64,000 nucleotides of DNA from assembly GCA_944389925.1 (NCBI GenBank), contig CALXOD010000017.1:1-64000 (forward strand), written 5' to 3'. Both the position numbers and the translations under genes were made by a program. Source of the stretch: an uncultured Victivallaceae bacterium (GTDB taxonomy: Bacteria; Verrucomicrobiota; Lentisphaeria; Victivallales; Victivallaceae). How positions within the stretch are numbered: position 1 is the first letter of the stretch; every line of letters starts with the position of its first letter. This document shows, in pieces, positions 36,483 to 45,229 of the stretch. A model generated the notes under the pieces. That model did not search any database. It was not told the DNA's origin and saw only the letters and a list, made by a program, of their open reading frames with translations.

Positions 36483-37203
36483 TCGTTTATCCCGGCAACT
36501 CGCCGCTGTCATGCTGCTGGTGGTGGCAGTATATCCGTTCTGCCAGGCGGAAGTCTATCTCCTGGGGCCGAAGCGGCACAGCGCCGCAGAAGGCGGCAAA
36601 GGATTGCCGGAGCAGGAGTTTCAGGAACTCTTCGACCACAAAATGCTGCTGGAGGAACCGATCGTCTACAACGGGGTGAAAACCACCTTGCATGTCCTGC
36701 TGATCAAACGCGCCCCGGAAGAGCTGCTGGCCGAACTGCGTCAACGCTATCCCGCATTGAAGATGCGTGCTGACAGTGCCGGTGTCGTCCTTTTCTGGCC
36801 TGGCGCCCGGGGCTGGCGGCAACGGGTACTGCTGGTCGGTAACGTCGAACAAAGAAACGTCACCTGCTTTATCATGCGTCTTCCGGAAAAGACACCGGAC
36901 AAACCACAATGGCCGCGCACTCTGCCGCTGCCGCCCGGAGCCACGCCGGAAGAGACGATTCTCTTTGAAAACTCCGGTGTCAGTTACGGTGCATTTCGCG
37001 GCAGTCTTCCTCTCGCCGAGGCATTGGCGGCCGTGGCGGAAAAACTCGCGGCAGAAGGTTTCACGCCGGTCACCGGAGAAGCGGCGGGGACGAATGCGGT
37101 TGCCCGGGGTGAGTTGTTTCTGCGCAGCAATCCCCGGCAATTGCTGTGGATCGCTTTCGACGACAACGGCAACGGCACCCTCTCGCTGACACCGCTGAAA
37201 TAG
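36472..37203 (+). CDS. secreted protein of unknown function
   Basis: 243 aa from the ATG at 36472, overlapping the SDR stop. A signal peptide covers residues 1-24 (AAVMLLVVAVYPFCQA). The mature part has no cysteines of note and two similar alpha/beta halves (TTLHVLLIKRAPEELLAEL; LPLAEALAAVAEKLAAEGF), which suggests a duplicated small domain. No family was recognised. It lies head-on to galM with a 12-bp gap. It is probably co-expressed with the SDR. Confidence 0.7.
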   Translation: MKTNRLSRQLAAVMLLVVAVYPFCQAEVYLLGPKRHSAAEGGKGLPEQEFQELFDHKMLLEEPIVYNGVKTTLHVLLIKRAPEELLAELRQRYPALKMRADSAGVVLFWPGARGWRQRVLLVGNVEQRNVTCFIMRLPEKTPDKPQWPRTLPLPPGATPEETILFENSGVSYGAFRGSLPLAEALAAVAEKLAAEGFTPVTGEAAGTNAVARGELFLRSNPRQLLWIAFDDNGNGTLSLTPLK

Positions 37204-37215
37204 TCGATTCTCCTC

Positions 37216-38247
37216 TCAAGCCGGCATCCGGGAAAAGCGGTATTCGATCTTCTGGCAATACCTCTCCCCCGGCTCCAGCCGGATGCTCGGGAAGGCCGCA
37301 TGGTGCGGACTGTCGATCAGATGCTGCGGCTCCAGACAGAAGCCGCCGAACCGCTCATAAGCCCTGCCGTTCTTGCCAATATCCGTTCCGTTCAATCCAC
37401 CGCCGGTGTAAAGTTGTACCGCAATATCGGTCCCCGCCAGATCCAGACGGATCCCTGTCTTCTCCGAAAAGGCAGTTGCCATCCACTGCATGACGCCTCC
37501 CGGTCCGGGCAGCCGGAAATTGTCGTCCAGACCGTTCGGGAACTCCGCCAGCAATTCGTCGAAACGTCGTGCCCGACGCAGATCATACGCCGTCTCCGCC
37601 ACCGGCAGCAGCCGTCCGGTCGGAATCAGATCCGCCCCTACCTCCTGCCGTTCCGCGGCATTTACCTGAATCACCTGTCCGGCAATGCTTCCGCTCCCCT
37701 CGCCGTTCAGGTTGAAATAAGCGTGCCCGGTAAGATTCACCACCGTCGTCGCCGAAGTTGTCGCCTGCAATTCCAGCTCCAACGCATTTTCCGAAGTCAC
37801 ACGGTACACCGCGTCCACCGTCAGGTCCCCGGGATATCCCCCCTCTCCGTCCGGACTGAACAATCGCAGCGCCAGAAGATCTTCGCGATAATCCCGCACC
37901 TCCCACAGACGATGACTGAACCCAATCCCCCCATGCAGACTGTTGGGCTTTTCATTGGCCACCAGTTGATATGACAGGCCGTCCAGCGTGAAAGACGCCC
38001 CGGCAATCCGGTTGGCCACCCGCCCGACCAAGGCTCCGAAATAAGTTCCGCACGCCAGATAATCGTGCGGGTCCCGGTATCCCAGCACCACATCCACCGG
38101 TATACCGTCTCCTCCCGGGAAAGTCAGTGCATACAACACACCGCCGAAATCGCTGATGTCCGCCGTCAATTCGCCGGTTTTCGATCGCAACCGGAACAAA
38201 CGGGCTGTCCGTCCATCCGGCAGCGTGAAGAATTCCCGTACACTCAT
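37216..38247 (-). CDS. galM: aldose 1-epimerase (galactose mutarotase)
   Basis: 343 aa from the ATG at 38247; a longer frame to 38325 enters the upstream gene. Motifs: FGGVLYALTFPGGDG, GRVANRIAGASFTLDG, NSLHGGIGFSHRLWEV (His), NLTGHAYFNLNGEGSG (catalytic His) and FGGFCLEPQHLIDSPHH (catalytic Glu). It equilibrates alpha and beta anomers of galactose and other aldoses. The protein starts without a signal peptide and is likely cytoplasmic. It lies 22 bp downstream of cysK on the same strand and is probably co-transcribed with it, though there is no pathway link. Confidence 0.93.
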   Translation of the reverse strand: MSVREFFTLPDGRTARLFRLRSKTGELTADISDFGGVLYALTFPGGDGIPVDVVLGYRDPHDYLACGTYFGALVGRVANRIAGASFTLDGLSYQLVANEKPNSLHGGIGFSHRLWEVRDYREDLLALRLFSPDGEGGYPGDLTVDAVYRVTSENALELELQATTSATTVVNLTGHAYFNLNGEGSGSIAGQVIQVNAAERQEVGADLIPTGRLLPVAETAYDLRRARRFDELLAEFPNGLDDNFRLPGPGGVMQWMATAFSEKTGIRLDLAGTDIAVQLYTGGGLNGTDIGKNGRAYERFGGFCLEPQHLIDSPHHAAFPSIRLEPGERYCQKIEYRFSRMPA

Positions 38248-38269
38248 TTTTCCCGATCCCCCCATTATA

Positions 38270-39190
38270 TCAGGAATAAAGCCAGGTGGAAAGATAGCGT
38301 TCCCCGGAATCCGGCAGCAGCACAACGATCCGCTTCCCTCTGAATGTCTCCCGGTCCGAAAGTTTCAGTGCCGCGGCCAGAGCAGCTCCGGAAGAGATGC
38401 CGACCATCACCCCCTCTTTGCGGGCCGCTTCCCGGGCCGTCTCCCCGGCCGTATCGGCATCAATCCGTACAATTTCGTCAATCAGAGTCCGATCCAACAC
38501 CTTCGGCACAAATCCGGCCCCGATTCCCTGGATTCGGTGCGGCCCTGCCGGACCACCGGAAAGCACCGGCGACTCATCCGGCTCCACCGCCACTGCGTAC
38601 AACGCCGGATTCCGCTCCTTCAACCGCGCCGCCACCCCGGTCAAAGTACCACCGGTCCCCACCGCTGCAACAAATACATCCACTTTGCCGTCGGTGTCGC
38701 GCCAGATCTCCTCCGCGGTCGTCGCCCGGTGGCAGGCGGGATTGGCCGGATTGTCGAATTGACCGGGAATGACAGACCCCGGATTTTCCCGCTGAAGTTC
38801 CTCTGCCCGCCGAATGGCCCCGGTCATCCCCTCCTCTCCCGGCGTCAGCTCAATCTCCGCCCCCAGTGCCTGGAGCAGCTTCCGCCGCTCTATGCTCATG
38901 GTCTCCGGCATGGTCAGAATCAGCCGGTACCCCTTGACTGCCGCCGTCATGGCCAGACCGATTCCGGTATTGCCGCTGGTCGGCTCAATAATCAAACCGC
39001 CTGGCCGGAGTCCCTGATGACGTTCCGCATCGGCAATCATCGCCGCACCCACCCGATCCTTGACACTGGACATCGGGTTGAACATTTCCAGTTTGGCGAG
39101 AATTTCCGCCCCACCATGATTCAATCGATTGATCCGCACCAGCGGGGTATTGCCGATCAGTTCCAGTACATTAGCCGCAATCTTCTCCAT
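38270..39190 (-). CDS. cysK: cysteine synthase (O-acetylserine sulfhydrylase)
   Basis: 306 aa from the ATG at 39190 (AGGAGA at 7 nt). A fold-type II PLP enzyme: [26 protein letters not shown] with the PLP lysine, [26 protein letters not shown] (phosphate loop) and [12 protein letters not shown]. It makes cysteine from O-acetylserine and sulfide. A cystathionine beta-synthase-like role cannot be excluded. The upstream leader carries one copy of the 113-bp repeat starting 27 bp before the ATG. Confidence 0.94.
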   Translation of the reverse strand: MEKIAANVLELIGNTPLVRINRLNHGGAEILAKLEMFNPMSSVKDRVGAAMIADAERHQGLRPGGLIIEPTSGNTGIGLAMTAAVKGYRLILTMPETMSIERRKLLQALGAEIELTPGEEGMTGAIRRAEELQRENPGSVIPGQFDNPANPACHRATTAEEIWRDTDGKVDVFVAAVGTGGTLTGVAARLKERNPALYAVAVEPDESPVLSGGPAGPHRIQGIGAGFVPKVLDRTLIDEIVRIDADTAGETAREAARKEGVMVGISSGAALAAALKLSDRETFRGKRIVVLLPDSGERYLSTWLYS

Positions 39191-39216
39191 ATTTTGTCTC
39201 CTGTAATCCCCGGAAA

Positions 39217-39329
39217 GTTGCTTCCCCTCGGCCACGGGCCTCGGGGCCCTGCTTTGCAGGACCGCTACTTGCCGGGGGCCCCGCTCTACGGTGCTCCGGC
39301 CGGTTCTACCGGCCTCGCACCTGCGAGTT
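39217..39329. repeat. 113-bp direct repeat, copy 1
   Basis: Matches copy 2 (39353-39465) with only a handful of mismatches. GC-rich with internal palindromes: CCTGC/GCAGG, GGGGCCCC and GGCCGGT/ACCGGCC (perfect here). It is followed by a T-rich 23-bp tail, also partly repeated. It lies in the cysK leader. Confidence 0.85.
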
Positions 39330-39352
39330 TGGTTGTTTGATTTTTACTTTTC

Positions 39353-39465
39353 GTTGCTTCCCCTCGCCCACAGGCCTCGGGGCCCCGCTTTGCAGGATCG
39401 CTACTTGCCGGGGGCCCCGCTCTACGGTGCTCCGGCCGGTTCTGCCAGCCTCGCACCTGCAAGTT
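39353..39465. repeat. 113-bp direct repeat, copy 2
   Basis: Second copy, same orientation, period 136 bp. Some stem positions have decayed relative to copy 1, e.g. the GGCCGGT arm. No insertion-sequence gene is attached. Confidence 0.85.
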
Positions 39466-39748
39466 ATGGTTGATTTTTTATGCTCCCAACCGCTTTCCGG
39501 TGCTCCTGTGCTGAAACTGCCCGCACCCGAATTTGATCCGAAATACTTTTTCCGGCATCCTTATTGAAACTTTACCATGGTTCCTCTGAAAAATCAATCC
39601 CCGAACGGTTGCAAATCCTCCGCGGCGCCGTTATCTTATCCATGCGGCACAGCCGAACAAATCAGCGGGAAGACCATGACGGTCGTATCCCGGATTTCCG
39701 GAACGGTTTCTCCGCCACGACGGCGAACCCAATGCGAAAGGGAAAGAC
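39466..39748. other. intergenic sequence with no credible gene
   Basis: Short plus-strand frames occur, but with no SD and atypical composition. The last bases carry the SD (AAAGGGAAAG) of the 39749 gene. No clear promoter was found. Confidence 0.4.
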
Positions 39749-40519
39749 ATGGACGGAAGTTTTGTAGTACTCTCGCTGTTGCGCGATGCAGCAGCTGCCG
39801 GAGCCCAGGGGGATGTCGATGAGGCTGTACGGTTAGACCGGGCATTCGACGGTGAGTCCGGGGAAGGGTATCTGCTGCGTTTCGACGACCGGCTCTGCTT
39901 TGCAGAACGCCGAACCGGAGAGACGGATTATACCTGCTTTGTTCTGCCGTTAACGGAAATTGCCTTGTGTGCCTTGTCTGAAGACCACTTTCTGACCCGG
40001 GCCCGGTTCCGGGCCGGTGACCGATTCTTCGACTGCTGCTGGTCATGGGCGGAACGCGAGGATGCCGAAAAGCTTCTGCTCCAGTTCCGGAATGAGACCA
40101 ACCTCGCTTCCGACACGGAAAACAGTGGTGCGGAGACCGGCACCTGTTCTCCGGCGGTATTGTTCGTAGCAGGCCTGATGTTCGCCGCCGGGGCGGACAA
40201 CAATCTCCCGGAAGAAGAAGAACAAAAAATCCGGGAACTGGCTCCCGAAGAAGCCTTAAAACCGGGCGTGGCGTTTTACCAGCAATCATCCCTGGAGGAT
40301 TTCGCTGCGGCGGCGCGGCATGCCCTGAGCGACAAACAGCTGATTTCGCTGCTCTCCAACCAGTTGGAAATTCTGATGGCAGATGGCGAGTTCTTCAGTA
40401 CGGAACGGCGCATGATGTCGGAACTGGTGCGGCTGCTGCAATTTCCCCCGGAAGATTATGCCCGAATTGAAAAAGTGATTTTGCTGAAGAATCAGAGGAA
40501 CGGATTGTTTGCCTCCTGA
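39749..40519 (+). CDS. protein with C-terminal TerB-like domain
   Basis: 256 aa. The first 125 residues are an uncharacterised alpha/beta part (GYLLRFDDRLCFAERR). From ~130 the pattern LFVAGLMFAAGADNNLPEEE, then LISLLSNQLEILMADGEFF and STERRMMSELVRLLQF fits the helical TerB/DjlA N-terminal fold with its acidic, possibly metal-binding turns. No signal peptide, so cytoplasmic. Such domains are linked to stress and phage or metal resistance, but no ter genes are nearby. A HAD phosphatase gene follows after 50 bp. Confidence 0.68.
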   Translation: MDGSFVVLSLLRDAAAAGAQGDVDEAVRLDRAFDGESGEGYLLRFDDRLCFAERRTGETDYTCFVLPLTEIALCALSEDHFLTRARFRAGDRFFDCCWSWAEREDAEKLLLQFRNETNLASDTENSGAETGTCSPAVLFVAGLMFAAGADNNLPEEEEQKIRELAPEEALKPGVAFYQQSSLEDFAAAARHALSDKQLISLLSNQLEILMADGEFFSTERRMMSELVRLLQFPPEDYARIEKVILLKNQRNGLFAS

Positions 40520-40569
40520 GCGGATGCGGCATGTTCGGCACGCCTCTCCTCCGGCGGCGGGAGTATGAT

Positions 40570-41427
40570 GTGAAATTCATTGACTACTGGCACGCAAACC
40601 GACAGCGTTATCAGGCGCTGTTATTCGATATTGACGGGACCTTGTCCTGCGGCAGCCATGTCCTGCCCGGGGTCCGGGAATTACTGATGGAACTGCGCGC
40701 GGAGCAGGTGCCGCACTGTATTCTGACCAACGACGGCAATCATTCGCAGGCTGAAAAAAGCGCCATTCTGGCGGCGGGCGGCCTGACTGTCGCCCCGGAA
40801 GAGATCGTCTCCTGCGGTTCCGCTCTGGGAGAACTGGTCACGGCGCGGGGCTGGCGGGACCGAATGTTTTTCGTACTTGGGCTGTTGGGCCATCCGTGTT
40901 ATGCCGAGCGTGCCGGGCTGCGGGTCTGTCGTGATGAGAATCGCATCGACGAATGCTTCGGGGTGATCAACGGCGAAGACTATTACGACTGGCACAATCA
41001 TATGCAGGCGGCGATCAATTTTTTCCGCCGCCATCCGGACCGTCCGCTGGTGGTGCCGAATCCGGACAGTTACTGGCCCGGTTCACGTCCCGGCTGGCTG
41101 GGGGTGGGCGCGGGCGGTCAGGCCCGCTTCATCTGCGGCATGCTTGCCGAAATGGGGGTGGACATTCAACCGATTTACCTGGGCAAACCCTACCGACCGG
41201 TTTATGATGCGGCAGTGCACCTGCTTCGACGGCGTTTTCCAGAAGCCGGAGAATTTGACTATGGCCGGATTCTCATGCTGGGAGATTCATTGCGATCCGA
41301 CATCCGCGGAGCGAACAACTGCGGCATGGTTTCCGCACTGCTGTTGACCGGGATCACTTCTGCGGCACAGGCAGCGCGGGCGGAAGGGGACTGTGTGCCC
41401 CACCTGATTTTCGATACCATCGGCTGA
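40570..41427 (+). CDS. HAD-superfamily phosphatase (NagD-like)
   Basis: 285 aa from a GTG at 40570 preceded by GGGAG; an in-frame ATG at 40531 has no SD. HAD motifs: LLFDIDGTLSCG (two Asp), LTNDGNHSQAEK, YLGKPYRPVYDAA (Lys) and MLGDSLRSDIRGANN (acidic motif IV). The C2-type cap lies between ~90 and 190, with a DWHNHMQAAINFF segment typical of the NagD/PGPase group. It likely removes phosphate from a sugar phosphate, nucleotide or pyridoxal phosphate. Substrate not assignable by eye. Confidence 0.88.
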   Translation: MKFIDYWHANRQRYQALLFDIDGTLSCGSHVLPGVRELLMELRAEQVPHCILTNDGNHSQAEKSAILAAGGLTVAPEEIVSCGSALGELVTARGWRDRMFFVLGLLGHPCYAERAGLRVCRDENRIDECFGVINGEDYYDWHNHMQAAINFFRRHPDRPLVVPNPDSYWPGSRPGWLGVGAGGQARFICGMLAEMGVDIQPIYLGKPYRPVYDAAVHLLRRRFPEAGEFDYGRILMLGDSLRSDIRGANNCGMVSALLLTGITSAAQAARAEGDCVPHLIFDTIG

Positions 41428-41489
41428 AGGCCGGGACGGTTGCCAAGGGGATTTTTTGGAAAAAGTTGAACTCCGCCCGGAAATCCGGC

Positions 41490-41517
41490 TTGCAATTTCC
41501 GGAAACAACGATATTGT
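41490..41517 (+). promoter_or_regulatory. promoter of tRNA-Val
   Basis: TTGCAA (41490-41495), 16-bp spacer, TATTGT (41512-41517). Transcription would start about 12 bp before the mature tRNA end. Confidence 0.55.
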
Positions 41518-41535
41518 AAAGGAGTTTTTATGAGA

Positions 41536-41612
41536 GGGCGTATAGCTCAGTTGGTTAGAGCGCTACGTTGACATCGTAGAGGTCGTAGATTCGAGTTCTA
41601 CTACGCCCACCA
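41536..41612 (+). tRNA. tRNA-Val (anticodon GAC), CCA encoded
   Basis: A complete cloverleaf: acceptor GGGCGTA/TACGCCC, D stem GCTC/GAGC, anticodon stem CTACG/CGTAG with loop TTGACAT (anticodon GAC), T stem GTAGA/TCTAC with loop TTCGAGT, and a templated ACCA end. It reads GUC and GUU valine codons. It is a single gene with its own promoter and terminator. No integrase or attachment-site duplication was seen beside it. Confidence 0.97.
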
Positions 41613-41626
41613 TTTAGAATTGTTCC

Positions 41627-41657
41627 GCCGACCGGATTCCCGGTCGGCTTTTTTATT
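41627..41657 (+). terminator. terminator of tRNA-Val
   Basis: A perfect 9-bp stem (41627-41635 with 41640-41648), 4-nt loop, followed by TTTTTTATTT. It begins 14 bp after the tRNA. Confidence 0.85.
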
Positions 41658-41795
41658 TGAGCTTCCGACAAATTTTCCGGGGGAGTAGCGGTCGAGACGC
41701 CAGGCCCATGGGAATTGGAGCAGGATTCATCAGCAGAAAGAGACCATGGGCACGAAAAAGCAATGCCCTCTACCGGGGAAAGTTCGCGATCATAC

Positions 41796-41824
41796 TTGCA
41801 ACCGCATCACTTGCGGAATATGGT
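41796..41824 (+). promoter_or_regulatory. candidate promoter of the 41975 gene
   Basis: TTGCAA (41796-41801), 17-bp spacer, TATGGT (41819-41824). It implies an untranslated leader of ~140 nt. The gap 41658-41974 contains no other recognisable gene. Confidence 0.5.
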
Positions 41825-41974
41825 AAAACGACGGATGTTTTTTTTCGTACAGGTCCTCCCGGAAGAAAGGCAGACTCATCGCATGGAGGGTAGCCGCAGC
41901 ACAATCTGCTCCCACCCGCCGCAAACCATGACACCTGCAAGGAAGTTCACGATCGTATGACAAGGAGATGCATG

Positions 41975-42499
41975 ATGACCAAGAAACCCCTGCTCTGCCT
42001 TCTGTTGTCTTTGCTGCTTTTTTCCACCGGATTCGCCCATGATCCGCGCCTGTTCACAGGGTTCCCGCTGGTTGATACCGATGCCTGGACACCGGTTCAG
42101 GTGACCGTCTGGCCGGTGACGTTGTTTTCCGTTCAGGCGGTTTACGGGATCAATCTGGCGCCGGGATTGTTGTCGTTTGAGCGGCGGGTGTACGGTATTT
42201 CTCTGACTCTGATGGGAGGCGCCGGGAAATTATACGGAGTTCATTGTGGACTGGCTTGTATTGCAGAACAATCGACCGGGCTGATGGTCGGCCTCTCGAA
42301 CTACTGCAAATCGAATCGTGGAGTCATCATCGGATTGATCAACTTTTCATCCGACTCGTACGATGCTGCCGGTTCCACTGAGAACCTGATACAACTCGGA
42401 GTCTTCAACCAGGCGGAAAACGGTCTGCAAATCGGACTGCTCAACTACAATCAGAACGCCCTGGTCCCGTGGATGCCTCTGGTGAATTTTTCCCGGTGA
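41975..42499 (+). CDS. small secreted protein with GLxxGLxN-type repeats
   Basis: 174 aa. Three ATGs are clustered; the one at 41975 has AAGGAG at 7 nt. A signal peptide covers residues ~1-21 (LLCLLLSLLLFSTGFA). The mature part repeats a short beta-strand pattern: VYGINLAPG, VYGISLTLMGG, GLMVGLSNY, GVIIGLINF, IQLGVFNQ, GLQIGLLNY, ending in PWMPLVNFSR. Such strings occur in surface or outer-membrane proteins of several phyla and suggest a small beta-solenoid or beta-barrel. No catalytic residue was seen. It is convergent with aroA. Confidence 0.7.
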   Translation: MTKKPLLCLLLSLLLFSTGFAHDPRLFTGFPLVDTDAWTPVQVTVWPVTLFSVQAVYGINLAPGLLSFERRVYGISLTLMGGAGKLYGVHCGLACIAEQSTGLMVGLSNYCKSNRGVIIGLINFSSDSYDAAGSTENLIQLGVFNQAENGLQIGLLNYNQNALVPWMPLVNFSR

Positions 42500-42549
42500 A
42501 AAACGGCGACTTCCCCCGGCAACAGGATGACGCCAGAATCCCCCCACAA

Positions 42550-43818
42550 TCAGCTGATCTCGAACGCAGCGCCGAGCCTCTGGAAATCCGCCACAAAATC
42601 GGGATACGTCACCGCCGCCGCCTCCACCCCATGAATGACCGAAGGTGAATCCGCCGCCAGCGCGGCAACCGCCAGCGCCATGACGATCCGGTGATCTCCA
42701 CAGCCGTCCAGTTCGGCTCCATGTAAACGCCCCCCTCGAATGATCATACCGTCCGGCAGCTCCTCAACGGCCACCCCCATTTTTCGCAACTCCCGGGTCA
42801 TGCAGGCAATCCGGTCCGTCTCCTTGACCCGGGCCTGCGGCACATGAAGCAGTCGGGTCGTTCCCGCAGCCGCGGCGCCGGCCACAGCCATCACCGGCAG
42901 TGCATCCGGCGTGGCATTAAGATCGAAATCCCCCCCCTGCAACGGCCGCGCAGGCGCCACAAACAGTTCCTTTTCTCGACAACAGGCAGCATTCATACGC
43001 GCCAGATACTCAAATACGGCTTTGTCCCCCTGTACATCGGAAAAATCCAGATTACGGATCTCCACCCCGTCCCCGATCAGCGCCGCCGCCACCAGCGGAA
43101 ACGCCGCCGTGGAGAAATCTGCAGGAATCGTCGCCTCAAATCCCCGGTAACGCTGTCTTCCCGGTACTTCAAAATGCAGCAGATCCTCCGAACAACGGTA
43201 GCGGATGCCCAGCCGGTCCAGCCAGCCGAGGGTGATCCCGATATACGGTTTCTCATTGAGAAACTCCAGATCCAATATACAGTCGCGCCGAGCCAGCGGC
43301 GCGGCAAAAAGCAATGCCGTCAGAAATTGCGACGTCGTCCCGTCCACTGCGGCAGCAGTCCCCCCTTCCAGTGGCCCCCGAATCGTCAGCGGACACTTCC
43401 CGTTATCCGAAATGCATTCCGCCCCCAACTGCCGCAACGCGTCCAGCACCCCTTCCATCAGACGGGTCCGCAGCGAAGCATCGCCATCAAAACGAACCGG
43501 AAATCCACCGGTCGCGGCCATGGCCGTCAGCAGTCGCAACCCGGTACCCGAATTTCCCAGATCCAACGTTTTACGGGGATCCGTCAAATGCCCGCCGGTT
43601 CCGGTAATATGCCACTCTCCCTCCTGCTCCTGACACAGTGCCCCAAGCGCTGTCGCGGCCGCCAGCACGGAACGGGTATCCGCCGAATCCAACGGGGCAC
43701 GCAACGTGCTCACACCGTCAGCGGCAAGCGCAGCAACAATACCGCGAATGGTATGGGATTTCGATCCGGGCACGGTAATCGAGCCGGCAATGCGGGAAGG
43801 ATATACGGTCAGTTTCAT
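42550..43818 (-). CDS. aroA: 3-phosphoshikimate 1-carboxyvinyltransferase (EPSP synthase)
   Basis: 422 aa from the ATG at 43818; a GTG four codons upstream is the alternative. Motifs: GSITVPGSKSHTIRG, DLGNSGTGLRLLTAMAA (the PEP-site loop), DGTTSQFLTALLFAAPLA, VQGDKAVFEYLARMN and GCGDHRIVMALAVAAL. It transfers enolpyruvate from PEP to shikimate-3-phosphate, step six of the shikimate pathway. It is unlinked to other aro genes except DAHP synthase 20 kb away, and divergent from cinA across a 73-bp gap. Confidence 0.95.
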   Translation of the reverse strand: MKLTVYPSRIAGSITVPGSKSHTIRGIVAALAADGVSTLRAPLDSADTRSVLAAATALGALCQEQEGEWHITGTGGHLTDPRKTLDLGNSGTGLRLLTAMAATGGFPVRFDGDASLRTRLMEGVLDALRQLGAECISDNGKCPLTIRGPLEGGTAAAVDGTTSQFLTALLFAAPLARRDCILDLEFLNEKPYIGITLGWLDRLGIRYRCSEDLLHFEVPGRQRYRGFEATIPADFSTAAFPLVAAALIGDGVEIRNLDFSDVQGDKAVFEYLARMNAACCREKELFVAPARPLQGGDFDLNATPDALPVMAVAGAAAAGTTRLLHVPQARVKETDRIACMTRELRKMGVAVEELPDGMIIRGGRLHGAELDGCGDHRIVMALAVAALAADSPSVIHGVEAAAVTYPDFVADFQRLGAAFEIS

Positions 43819-43891
43819 CGTAACAGGCACCTTGCATTTCCATCATGTCGGCATTAATGTAACGTAGAATCTCAACGAAAGCAAACCAAAT

Positions 43892-45142
43892 ATGCAGATT
43901 GAAGTCATCTCCACCGGCACCGAACTCCTGAAAGGCTCCAACATCAACACCAACCTCGCCGCCATCGGCTGCGCGCTCGGAACGATCGGCCAAACCGTCC
44001 ACCGGGCCCAGACTGTGGGGGATGATCGGGATGCCTTGATCTCGGCGTTTCATCTGGCGGCGTTGAACGGGGACGTCATTCTTGTCACCGGCGGTCTCGG
44101 ACCGACTGCGGACGATCTGACTCGGGATGTCGCCGCGGAATTCTTCGGCATGCCGCTGGTCCGTTCCAGGGAACTGGCCGACGATCTGCGCCGTTACTAC
44201 CGGCGGCGGCACGGCGCCGGGCCGATTCCCGCGACGCTTTTCCGGCAGGCGGACGTGCCGCAGGGAGCCGCGGTACTGCCGAACGCCAACGGCAGCGCCC
44301 CCGGTCTCTATTTGAATACCGCTTATGCCGGACACGCCTGTCATGTGTTTCTCCTGCCCGGCCCGCCGGTGGAGATGGAGCCGATCCTGAACGCGGAAGT
44401 GCTGCCGCGCCTGACCGATCTCGACGACGACGGCGACCGAATCCTGACTCGCGGCTTTCTCGTCGCCGGCGGCGCGGAGCTCCTGATCGAGGAGGCGCTG
44501 GAGCCGCGCTTTCGCGACTGTCCGATATCGCTGGCCTACTGCGCCAGTGCAGAAGGAACCCGGGTCTTTCTATCCGCCGCCGATGCCGCACTGCTGGATG
44601 AGAAATTCACGGAAACACATCAATTATTCTCCGGCAGCGCCCTGCCCGAAGGATGTCTTTCCATCGCCGAAGGCCTGGTGCGGCTGCTGCAGAAACAGCA
44701 TCAGACCATGAGTCTGGCCGAATCCTGTACCGGCGGCCTGGCGGCGGCGGCCATCACCGCCGTGCCCGGAGCGTCCGAAGTTTTTCAGGGCAGTGTCACC
44801 GCTTACGATAACCGCGTCAAGTCGGAAGTGCTTGGAGTACCAGAATCATTGCTCGCCACCTCCGGCGCGGTCAGCGCCGACTGCGCACTGGCCATGACCC
44901 GGGGCGTCCGGCAATTGCTGCATACGGATTGCAGTGCAGCCATCACCGGCATCGCCGGCCCCGGTGGCGGCACCCCGGAAAAACCGGTGGGATTGGTATA
45001 CGTCGCCGCCGCCTGCGGCGACCGGGAAAGAGTACAGGAATGCCGGTTCCGGGGCAGTCGGGAATCCATCCGGCAGCGATCTCGTGCCGCCGCGTTGCGA
45101 CTGCTTTATCAGCTGGTGTCCGAGGCGGAACCGCAAGCATGA
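43892..45142 (+). CDS. cinA: CinA-like protein: molybdopterin-binding domain plus C-terminal amidohydrolase
   Basis: 416 aa, two domains. Residues 1-170 are the MoCF/COG1058 fold (EVISTGTELLKGSNINTN, TGGLGPTADDLTRDVAAEFF). Residues ~255-410 are the CinA C-terminal domain with AESCTGGLAAAAITAVPGAS, TAYDNRVKSEVLGV and ITGIAGPGGGTPEKPVGLVY. In other bacteria the parts hydrolyse ADP-ribose-type dinucleotides and deamidate nicotinamide mononucleotide, so it probably serves pyridine-nucleotide salvage. The gene is intact and lies 87 bp before clpC. Confidence 0.92.
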   Translation: MQIEVISTGTELLKGSNINTNLAAIGCALGTIGQTVHRAQTVGDDRDALISAFHLAALNGDVILVTGGLGPTADDLTRDVAAEFFGMPLVRSRELADDLRRYYRRRHGAGPIPATLFRQADVPQGAAVLPNANGSAPGLYLNTAYAGHACHVFLLPGPPVEMEPILNAEVLPRLTDLDDDGDRILTRGFLVAGGAELLIEEALEPRFRDCPISLAYCASAEGTRVFLSAADAALLDEKFTETHQLFSGSALPEGCLSIAEGLVRLLQKQHQTMSLAESCTGGLAAAAITAVPGASEVFQGSVTAYDNRVKSEVLGVPESLLATSGAVSADCALAMTRGVRQLLHTDCSAAITGIAGPGGGTPEKPVGLVYVAAACGDRERVQECRFRGSRESIRQRSRAAALRLLYQLVSEAEPQA

Positions 45143-45229
45143 ACGTTCCCCGGCCCACCGTCGCGGTCGGGATCGGATTTATTTTTGAGAGATCGGGTGT
45201 ATATTATCCGAAACGGACGGAGGTGGTAT

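Noticed and set aside
39217-39465. CRISPR-like or IS end reading of the tandem repeat
   Set aside because: Only two long copies with a T-rich spacer, no cas genes, no transposase and no target duplication.
41536-41660. tRNA-Val as an integration site
   Set aside because: No integrase gene and no repeated tRNA 3' end was found nearby.
41657-41960. Short plus-strand frames after tRNA-Val
   Set aside because: Overlapping frames without SD. The region holds a promoter and leader for the 41975 gene instead.
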